DNA of 5,294 bases, from positions 1 through 5,294 of the forward strand of contig JAEXFF010000397.1 in assembly GCA_023400335.1 (NCBI GenBank). Reading direction: 5' to 3'. Below are positions 1 to 4,923 of the stretch, in pieces. The notes under the pieces are model-generated. The model saw only the letters and a list, made by a program, of their open reading frames with translations, was not told the DNA's origin and ran no database searches. The translations under genes and the position numbers were made by a program. Positions within the stretch are counted from its first letter, which is position 1. Each line of letters starts with the position of its first letter. This DNA is from Bacteroidota bacterium (GTDB lineage Bacteria; Bacteroidota; Bacteroidia; Bacteroidales; Marinifilaceae).

Positions 1-530
1 AATCCCCCTGCATATACAATGCCGTAAGGGATTTGAGGAGCCGGCCGGACCGGGGCTGTGGTTTCAGAAAGGTAATCGAATATTTCCAGGCAACCGATCG
101 GAATTTTACATCCTTGTTGTTCCAGCCAATTTTTCATGGATACATTATGGGCAATAATATAATCACTGTGACTCAAGCGTTTTATTTCCTGAAGGACGGT
201 GAGTTTCTGACGTCTGAAACTGCCGAGATCGTGGATCAGGGTGATTACTTTGGCTCCCCTCAGGTGGGCCATATTACATACGAAACAATAATATTTTTTC
301 AGCGGATATTGTAAAAGTAAAACATTCCCTTTCCGAAGGCAAAAAGGAGCTTTCAGTACCCCCAGGAGCGTAATAATAAAACCGAGAATTTTATTGGTAC
401 AGACGGTTTGTTTTAGTCCGGCATTCCGGAATCCGTTTTGCTGAAGAATTTTTTCAATATCGGTTTTGGCCTTGTTACCGGCATTTTGTAAACCTTTGTA
501 GTTTTTGGAAAGATAGCATTTATTTGTCAT
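1..530 (-). CDS. Galactofuranosyltransferase, WbbI-like, 5' part (C-terminus outside window)
   Basis: The reading frame starts at an ATG (528-530) and stays open to the left edge, giving 176 N-terminal residues; full-length relatives are about 330. Seen directly: NAGNKAKTDI (16-25), LLLQYPLKKYY (71-81), LIHDLGSFR (98-106), IAHNVSMKNWL (126-136), IFDYL (150-154) and GIVYAGG (170-176). From memory, these match in order the blocks of E. coli WbbI (NAGFKARKD, FNFPMAK, LIHDIDEL, ISHNPQMTKYL, IFDYL, GVIYAG), a beta-1,6-galactofuranosyltransferase that moves Galf from UDP-Galf to a glycan acceptor at the cytoplasmic face of the inner membrane. No signal peptide is seen; residues 49-59 are hydrophobic but lie inside the N-terminal fold. 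It lies 77 bp downstream of glf, which makes its probable donor. Linkage and acceptor cannot be read from the sequence. A related Gtf3-like sugar transferase with another donor is the main alternative, but the neighbouring glf argues for Galf. Confidence 0.85.
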   Translation of the reverse strand, partial: MTNKCYLSKNYKGLQNAGNKAKTDIEKILQQNGFRNAGLKQTVCTNKILGFIITLLGVLKAPFCLRKGNVLLLQYPLKKYYCFVCNMAHLRGAKVITLIHDLGSFRRQKLTVLQEIKRLSHSDYIIAHNVSMKNWLEQQGCKIPIGCLEIFDYLSETTAPVRPAPQIPYGIVYAGG

Positions 531-607
531 ATTCTGGTTCAATTCAAATCCTGATTGTTTTAATATTATATTGTTCGTAAGCCGGCATGAGAAGGGCTGA
601 CAAAGAG

Positions 608-1726
608 TTAGAATAAAAATTCCTGACGGGATAAATTCAAGGCCGCTTCCACTGTGTCGTCCATATCGAAATAAGCATACTGGGCCAGCCGGCCTCCTAA
701 AAGAAGGCCGGAATACCCGGCTGCTTTTTCTTTGTATTTTTTGACTTTAGCTGTATTCGTTGCATCATTGACGGGATAATAAGGTTCGTCTCCCGCCACG
801 AAGGTTTTGGGATACTCCCGGGTAATGACAGTGAAGGGCTGTTGTCCGAATTCAAAATGTTTGTGTTCAATGATACGGGTATAGGGTACTTCCCTTTCGT
901 TATAATTGACAACTGCATTTCCCTGAAAATCCGGAAGGGCTAACCGCTCTTGTTCAAAGTGAAGGCTCCGGTATTCCAGCGGACCGAATTCATAATTGAA
1001 AAATTCATCTATACAACCGGTAAATACTGTTTTATCTGCCAATTGCCCGAAGTAATCCCGGTTTTCAAAATAATTTGTGTTCAGTCTTACTTCTATGTCT
1101 TTTAAGAGCCCTTCGATCAATAAATTATAGCCTCCGTAGGGAATACCTTGGTAAGCATCATTAAAATAATTATTATCGTATGTAAACCGGAAAGGAATCC
1201 GTTTAATGATGAAAGCCGGAAGTTCTGTAGCCGGTCTTCCCCATTGTTTTTCGGTATATCCTTTGATCAGAATCCGGTAGATATCTTCTCCGCATAATTT
1301 TAAAGCTTGCTCTTCCAGATTGGCCGGTTCCTGGATAAATGCATATTTCCCGCGTTGCTCTTCTATTTTTTTACGGGCTTCTGCCGGGCTGATAACTCCC
1401 CACAGCCGGTTAAAAGTATTCATATTAAAGGGGAGGTTATAGAGCTTTCCCTTGTAGTACGCCAGGGGTGAATTTGTGAAACGGTTGAATTCTGCAAAAC
1501 GATTGACATAATTCCACACCTCTTTCTGGCTGGTATGAAAAATATGTGCGCCGTATTTATGGACATGTATACCGTCGATATCTTCACAATATATATTTCC
1601 ACCCTTGTGGGGACGTTTGTCGAGAACCAGGCATTTTTTTCCTGCCTGTGTCGCTTGCCGGGCAAAGACGGCTCCAAAGAGACCGGCTCCGACAATTAAA
1701 TAGTCGTATAGACGCTTTTGTTCCAT
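608..1726 (-). CDS. glf: UDP-galactopyranose mutase
   Basis: A flavoenzyme of 372 residues, the usual length of bacterial Glf, that interconverts UDP-galactopyranose and UDP-galactofuranose using reduced FAD in the cytoplasm. Seen: the N-terminal FAD-binding loop GAGLFG (13-18) after the strand YLIVG, an acidic strand end LVLDKR (33-38), GGN (42-44), the family block HKYGAHIFHT (56-65), YTEKQWGRP (157-165), the conserved arginine in PYTRIIEHK (R284, probably equal to the substrate-phosphate-binding R280 of the Klebsiella enzyme), YYPVND (316-321), and the C-terminal GRLAQYAYFDMDD (345-357) that closes the FAD site. All expected landmarks are present, so it should be active. The ATG sits 10 bp after the stop of the kinase gene, indicating co-transcription; the AT-rich leader has no Shine-Dalgarno. 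It is followed by a Galf transferase, the expected consumer of its product. Identification is secure. Confidence 0.97.
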   Translation of the reverse strand: MEQKRLYDYLIVGAGLFGAVFARQATQAGKKCLVLDKRPHKGGNIYCEDIDGIHVHKYGAHIFHTSQKEVWNYVNRFAEFNRFTNSPLAYYKGKLYNLPFNMNTFNRLWGVISPAEARKKIEEQRGKYAFIQEPANLEEQALKLCGEDIYRILIKGYTEKQWGRPATELPAFIIKRIPFRFTYDNNYFNDAYQGIPYGGYNLLIEGLLKDIEVRLNTNYFENRDYFGQLADKTVFTGCIDEFFNYEFGPLEYRSLHFEQERLALPDFQGNAVVNYNEREVPYTRIIEHKHFEFGQQPFTVITREYPKTFVAGDEPYYPVNDATNTAKVKKYKEKAAGYSGLLLGGRLAQYAYFDMDDTVEAALNLSRQEFLF

Positions 1727-1736
1727 AAAATAATGT

Positions 1737-2486
1737 TTATATATCCAGTTGAAATTCAGGCGGATGCCTCCGGCTATAATGTTTCCAGAATTTCTGGCGG
1801 TAATGTAATACTAATTGGATACATTGTGCCGTATCAAAGTGACGGGCTTCGGCATATTCCGTGGCTAATATACGAAAAAAAGGTTGTTGCCCCCAAAGAC
1901 GGGCGAAATTGGCACACCCTTCTTTGATACCTACAGGACCGAATTTCATCCGGTTGATATCAACTACACAAAATTCAGGTTTTCCTTTATTAATATCGAA
2001 TAAAATATTCCCCGGGGAATAATCTTTATGGTATACTCCTGCTTCATGCATACGGGCTGTATACCGGGCAAAAGCCCTGATAATTTCTTCTTTTCCTTCA
2101 ATGGGAGAGATACCGAATTCATAAAATCTGCGGGTATAAGGTACCTGGAGACTGATAAAGTAACAGCTGCCAAGTAAACCGTTATGGTTTATACAGATGC
2201 ACCCGACAGCTTCCGGGGTACTGATGTCCAGCCTTTGTAGTTTCAGGGCATATTCATAAGCTCTGAGGGCTTTGGGGAGACGGAAACAGTTATAAATGAT
2301 CCGGTTGAAAAAAAGAGGAATACCGAAACGCTTTACATTGAGGGACAGTCCTTCCTTTTCAAACACCCGTAATTCGTTTCTGCTCTGATAGATGATTTTT
2401 CCATTTTGGGAAAAAGTATCGGGAAGGGCAGTAATGAACGAACGCAGGTATTCGTATTTCGGATTAATTAATATCTTTCTCTTCAT
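1737..2486 (-). CDS. Lipopolysaccharide kinase (Kdo/WaaP) family protein
   Basis: A 249-residue protein with a compact protein-kinase-like fold of the Kdo kinase/WaaP/InaA group, enzymes that phosphorylate Kdo or heptose of the lipopolysaccharide core at the cytoplasmic membrane face. Seen: a candidate ATP-binding lysine in NVKRF (K52), a possible helix-C glutamate (E78 in RAYEYALKL), the catalytic loop HKDYSPGN (153-160, H-x-D plus the metal-binding N160), and VVDINRM (174-180), where D176 occupies the place of the DFG aspartate but reads D-I-N. The glycine-rich loop is not obvious. The ATG lies inside the 3' end of the GT9 gene (23-bp overlap, different frame), suggesting translational coupling; glf follows after 10 bp. 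The basic C-terminus (KFWKHYSRRHP) might touch membrane or anionic lipid; that is inference. Target sugar unknown: Kdo or a hexose is more likely than heptose if this is a Bacteroides-type core. A non-kinase ATP-binding role cannot be excluded. Confidence 0.82.
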   Translation of the reverse strand: MKRKILINPKYEYLRSFITALPDTFSQNGKIIYQSRNELRVFEKEGLSLNVKRFGIPLFFNRIIYNCFRLPKALRAYEYALKLQRLDISTPEAVGCICINHNGLLGSCYFISLQVPYTRRFYEFGISPIEGKEEIIRAFARYTARMHEAGVYHKDYSPGNILFDINKGKPEFCVVDINRMKFGPVGIKEGCANFARLWGQQPFFRILATEYAEARHFDTAQCIQLVLHYRQKFWKHYSRRHPPEFQLDI

Positions 2487-3519
2487 TTTTTTTCAATAAA
2501 CTTTCCGTTTCCTGAACGATTCTTTCGGGAAGAATGCGGTTCAGGCAAGCGTAATCATTCCGCAGACAAGGTTTGTTGCCAAATACGGAACAAGGCCGGC
2601 AAGGTAAATCAATCTGTATGGCCTGCTCTTCTTTTTGTCCCCAACCCATAAATCCGCACCAGGGATGGGTAGCACCCCAAAGGGAGAGGACAGGGGTATG
2701 GACCAGAGAAGCCATATGCATATTGGCGGAATCCATGGAAATCATAACGTCCAGATAGCTCATCAGCGAGAGTTCTCCCGACATATTCAGTTTTCCCGGT
2801 AAGGCCAAAGTCCCCGGAAATTTTTCTTCCCATTTTTTGAGGATTTCTGTCTCTTTTTTGCCTCCGCCAAAAAAGAAAAGACGGATGTCTGGCCTTTCAT
2901 TCAATTGTACGATGACTTTTTCCATAAGGGGAAGGGGATATATTTTCCCCTGATGTTGTGCAAAAGGGGCTATACCTACCCATTTTTCCTGTTTTTTTTC
3001 TCCTGTAAGGGAACGGATGAGTTCGAAATCTCCTTTCTTCTCACCATAAATAGAGGAAAATAAAAGGGTAAGCGGTAGTCCCAAACGGCCGAATACTTCT
3101 TGGTAACGGGTAAAGGAGGATTTTAACGGTTTAAGAATTTTGCGGGTGGGCCGTACCAATTGTTTTTTTTCTTTCCGTCCTTTTTGAATAAATGCCACCT
3201 TTTTTCCGGAAAACCAAAAGCAAGTCCGTAGGAAACGGGTGCGCAATACATCGTGCAAATCAGCTACTGCGTCGAATTTATAAGAACGGAGTTCCCGGAA
3301 TAAACGGATTAATCCGATGATTCCTTTATGTCTTCCCTTCAGATCCGCTGCTATAAATGCCACATTTTCCGGTAACTTTTCAAAAAGCGACCGGAAGTTG
3401 GGGCGGCTTAACAGAGTGATTTCCAGTTCGGGGTATTGCTTTGCCAATGAGTAAACTACAGGTACAGTCATAGCTACATCCCCCATAGCGGAAAAACGGA
3501 TGACCAGCAAGCGTTTCAT
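2464..3519 (-). CDS. Glycosyltransferase family 9 (heptosyltransferase-like)
   Basis: A 351-residue GT-B glycosyltransferase of the ADP-heptose:LPS heptosyltransferase family (GT9), acting at the cytoplasmic membrane face on growing lipopolysaccharide core. Seen: N-terminal KRLLVIRFSAMGDVAMTVPV with the family's catalytic-base aspartate (D14), a donor-domain strand VGIAPFAQHQGKIYP (181-195), the nucleotide-binding block ISMDSANMHMAS (260-271; family form S-x-D-S/T-G/A-x-x-H), and VLSLWGATHPWCGF (277-290). The C-terminus has four cysteines (C307, C310, C318, C325; LPCRPCS...KPC...YACL). I chose the ATG at 3517-3519; an in-frame TTG three codons upstream (3528) is possible but gives an unusual N-terminus. 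The donor may be heptose or another sugar, since Bacteroides GT9 enzymes are mostly untested. It follows the DUF4254 gene and overlaps the kinase gene by 23 bp. The coding strand contains three runs of eight A, one of them at the kinase start. Confidence 0.9.
   Translation of the reverse strand: MKRLLVIRFSAMGDVAMTVPVVYSLAKQYPELEITLLSRPNFRSLFEKLPENVAFIAADLKGRHKGIIGLIRLFRELRSYKFDAVADLHDVLRTRFLRTCFWFSGKKVAFIQKGRKEKKQLVRPTRKILKPLKSSFTRYQEVFGRLGLPLTLLFSSIYGEKKGDFELIRSLTGEKKQEKWVGIAPFAQHQGKIYPLPLMEKVIVQLNERPDIRLFFFGGGKKETEILKKWEEKFPGTLALPGKLNMSGELSLMSYLDVMISMDSANMHMASLVHTPVLSLWGATHPWCGFMGWGQKEEQAIQIDLPCRPCSVFGNKPCLRNDYACLNRILPERIVQETESLLKKNEEKDIN
2486..2493 (-). repeat. A8 homopolymer at the GT9/kinase overlap
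   Basis: On the coding strand eight A residues end in the A of the kinase ATG. In the GT9 frame the tract reads L-K-K-N (TTG AAA AAA AAT). The kinase frame has a TGA immediately before the tract and is open after it, so loss of one A, or a +1 slip of the ribosome within the tract, would join GT9 to the kinase as a single polypeptide, dropping only the last few GT9 residues. The tract and the frame relation are read directly; any slippage is speculative. The A-rich stretch may simply favour ribosome binding at the kinase start, as is common in Bacteroidetes. Confidence 0.5.
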
Positions 3520-3573
3520 TCTTAACAATTTTCTATTCCGTGGTCAGGAGCTTAAAACTTTACAAGTTAATTT

Positions 3574-3607
3574 TCTCCCTGCATCCTTGGGGAGGTGTTG
3601 AGGGAGA
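3574..3607. repeat. Inverted repeat between the DUF4254 and GT9 genes
   Basis: TCTCCCT (3574-3580) and AGGGAGA (3601-3607) form a perfect 7-bp stem around a 20-nt loop, with a small nested CCT/AGG pairing in the loop. It lies in the 99-bp gap between the DUF4254 stop and the GT9 start. On the minus strand no T-tract follows, so it is not a convincing terminator for the operon; on the plus strand a short T-run (3615-3620) follows a few bases later, but no plus-strand gene ends there. It could be an mRNA-stability or partial-attenuation structure, or chance. Confidence 0.3.
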
Positions 3608-3618
3608 GAATCTCTTTT

Positions 3619-4224
3619 TTATTTCTTTCCGTAAAGGACTGGATTCAGAGCCGGGTCATTATACATTTTCATCTGTTTGTACACTTTCATATATTTCCGT
3701 CCGGCGGCTATGTCTTCCAGTAATTGTCCGATAGCTGTGGAAAGATCTTTTTGCTGTTCCAACAGAACGTTCAGTTTTTTTTCGCATTGCAAATGGTGTT
3801 CCGGATTTGTGTCAGTCCGGTTCACTTCCTGTTGCATATGATAAATTTTTAAGGCCAGTATAGAAAGCCGGTCAATTGCCCAAGCCGGGCTCTCGGTGTT
3901 GATGACAGCGTCCGGTAAGACAGCTACCTCTTTGAATTTATCCAGAAAATAACTGTCGATCAGTTCCACTAAATCTGTACGATCCTGATTGGATTTATCG
4001 ATACGTCTTTTTAGTAAAAGGGCTTCTGCCGGGTCGATATTCGGATCCCGGATAATATCTTCAAAATGCCATTGTACAGTATCAATCCAGTTTTTCAGAT
4101 ATAAATAGTACTCTATACTTTTTAGAGGATATGGGTTCTGAATAGGAGTGTCTACATTGTCTTTCACGTGGTAATCCATAATGGATTCATTAAAAATTTT
4201 GTTGCAAATGTCGGTAAAGGCCAT
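3619..4224 (-). CDS. DUF4254 domain-containing protein
   Basis: A 201-residue, mostly helical, soluble-looking protein with no signal peptide or membrane segment. I recognise it as the DUF4254 family, found in Bacteroidetes and typically beside glycosyltransferase genes; its biochemical function is not established to my knowledge. Conserved-looking blocks are WHFEDIIRDP (52-61), LKRRIDKSNQDRTDLVE (71-87), SPAWAIDRLSILALKIYHM (112-130), and a charged helix around 142-172 that could form a coiled coil. The dense conserved charged residues (H53, E55, D56, R73, R74, D76, N79, D82, R83, E87) look like a functional surface or metal/phosphate site, by inference only. It is the first gene of the minus-strand operon, 99 bp ahead of GT9, with promoter-like elements upstream. 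Position suggests a role in core-glycan assembly, perhaps a partner of the GT9 enzyme. The ATG at 4222-4224 gives the full domain. Confidence 0.88.
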   Translation of the reverse strand: MAFTDICNKIFNESIMDYHVKDNVDTPIQNPYPLKSIEYYLYLKNWIDTVQWHFEDIIRDPNIDPAEALLLKRRIDKSNQDRTDLVELIDSYFLDKFKEVAVLPDAVINTESPAWAIDRLSILALKIYHMQQEVNRTDTNPEHHLQCEKKLNVLLEQQKDLSTAIGQLLEDIAAGRKYMKVYKQMKMYNDPALNPVLYGKK

Positions 4225-4228
4225 AGTA

Positions 4229-4262
4229 CAATTTTATTAAGTTATCTAAATTATCGCACAAA
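4229..4262 (-). promoter_or_regulatory. Alternative proximal promoter candidate for the DUF4254 operon
   Basis: On the minus strand TTTG (4259-4262), a 22-bp spacer and TAAAATTG (4229-4236) resemble the Bacteroidetes -33 TTTG / -7 TAnnTTTG pattern with one mismatch in the -7 box. It would start transcription almost at the ATG at 4224, giving a nearly leaderless message. Less convincing than the distal candidate because of the mismatch and the very short leader. Confidence 0.25.
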
Positions 4263-4276
4263 AGCACGAGCTTTTG
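4259..4276. repeat. Perfect 7-bp inverted repeat in the folA/DUF4254 intergenic region
   Basis: CAAAAGC (4259-4265), a 4-base spacer ACGA, and GCTTTTG (4270-4276) form a perfect dyad. It overlaps a second small dyad, AGCTTT-TGC-AAAGCT (4269-4283), and a GCAAAG direct repeat at 4276 and 4286 (10 bp apart). The cluster covers the predicted start region of the minus-strand operon, so an operator is possible; no regulator family is recognisable from it. Confidence 0.35.
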
Positions 4277-4308
4277 CAAAGCTAGGCAAAGTTTCCGTAA
4301 GAAGCAAT
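4277..4308 (-). promoter_or_regulatory. Predicted promoter of the DUF4254-GT9-kinase-glf operon
   Basis: On the minus strand TAGCTTTG (4277-4284) matches the Bacteroidetes -7 element TAnnTTTG exactly, and ATTG (4305-4308) sits 20 bp upstream as a near-match to the -33 TTTG element. Transcription would start near 4270, leaving a leader of roughly 45 nt before the DUF4254 ATG. The predicted start falls inside the 4259-4276 inverted repeat, which would suit repressor control, but that is inference. Confidence 0.5.
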
Positions 4309-4395
4309 TATTTAAAGCGTAATCCGGAAAATGGAAAGGAAATGAAAAGATTTGTATGCCGGAGAAAGGAAGACGGTTTTATGCGGGAATATCCT

Positions 4396-4403
4396 TATCT
4401 TTG
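4396..4403 (+). promoter_or_regulatory. Predicted -7 element of the folA promoter
   Basis: TATCTTTG followed by TAC is an exact TAnnTTTG match, the -7 box used by the Bacteroidetes primary sigma factor, ending 19 bp before the folA ATG. No good -33 TTTG is present; the best is a TTTT run at 4377-4380 with a short 15-bp spacer. The message would have a leader of about 14 nt without a Shine-Dalgarno. This also supports starting folA at 4423 rather than further upstream. Confidence 0.5.
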
Positions 4404-4422
4404 TACATTAAACTTTGTAATT

Positions 4423-4923
4423 ATGATTTTATCCATTATCGTTGCGGCTTCGGAAAATAATGTTATCGGAAAGGATAACGGACTGATATGGCATTTACCT
4501 GTTGATCTCAGGCATTTTAAGATGTTGACAACAGGGCATACTATTGTGATGGGACGCCGGACTTTTGAGTCTATAGGAAGGGCTTTACCGAACCGTCGGA
4601 ATGTCGTTATTACCCGTAATCCTGCATTTGCTGCTGAAGGTTGTGAATGTTATACCAGTCTTTCCGAAGCTTTGGAGACTTTAAAGTCAGAAGAAGAAAT
4701 TTTTATTATCGGAGGAGGTACATTGTATAATGCACTTTGGGAAAAAGCCGGTCGTTTATACCTGACCCGTGTGCATACCCGTGTGGAAGGGGATACTTTT
4801 ATTCCGGAAGTGAATACTGCTGAATGGACGGAGGTAAACCGTACCGAGACTTTCCCGGACGAGAAAAATGAATTTGCCTGTTCGTTTATCACTTATGAAC
4901 GCAGGGAAACGAGTTCCCGGTAA
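4423..4923 (+). CDS. folA: Dihydrofolate reductase
   Basis: A cytoplasmic enzyme of 166 residues, normal for chromosomal type I DHFR, that reduces dihydrofolate to tetrahydrofolate with NADPH for thymidylate, purine and methionine synthesis; it is the target of trimethoprim. Seen: SIIVAASENNVIGKDNGLIWHLP (split here as SIIVAAS, then NNVIGKDNGLIWHLP), with A8, W23 and the catalytic acid D28; VMGRRTFESIG (42-52) and LPNRRNVVITR (55-65) for NADPH binding; FIIGGGTLY (94-102) with the GG loop; LTRVHTRVEGDTFIPE (114-129), which has T115 at the substrate position. The frame is open 85 codons further upstream, but that extension has no DHFR similarity, would overlap the DUF4254 gene on the opposite strand and would pass through the promoter, so the ATG at 4423 is chosen. 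It is the only plus-strand gene here, and its last 31 bp overlap the 3' end of the convergent GT4 gene. Nothing suggests an acquired resistance variant. Confidence 0.97.
   Translation: MILSIIVAASENNVIGKDNGLIWHLPVDLRHFKMLTTGHTIVMGRRTFESIGRALPNRRNVVITRNPAFAAEGCECYTSLSEALETLKSEEEIFIIGGGTLYNALWEKAGRLYLTRVHTRVEGDTFIPEVNTAEWTEVNRTETFPDEKNEFACSFITYERRETSSR

Noticed and set aside
33..314. Plus-strand 93-residue open frame
   Set aside because: It is the antisense of the WbbI-like gene, which has a clear ordered motif match; the plus-strand product has no recognisable features.
531..607. Separate promoter or terminator between glf and the Galf transferase
   Set aside because: There is no TAnnTTTG on the minus strand at a suitable place and no hairpin with a T-tract; the 77 bp look like an ordinary intra-operon gap.
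3520..3528. TTG start for the GT9 protein three codons upstream
   Set aside because: The ATG at 3519 places the conserved LLVIRFSAMGD strand at the usual distance from the N-terminus.
3604..3620. Plus-strand terminator (AGAGA-A-TCTCT followed by T6)
   Set aside because: The stem is only about four pairs with a three-base loop, and no plus-strand gene ends there.
3540..3734. Plus-strand 64-residue open frame across the DUF4254/GT9 gap
   Set aside because: Half of it is antisense to the DUF4254 gene, and there is no promoter-like element or recognisable composition.
4168..4422. 85-codon N-terminal extension of dihydrofolate reductase
   Set aside because: The extension is not DHFR-like, runs antisense to the DUF4254 start and across two promoters, and DHFR landmarks begin right after the ATG at 4423.
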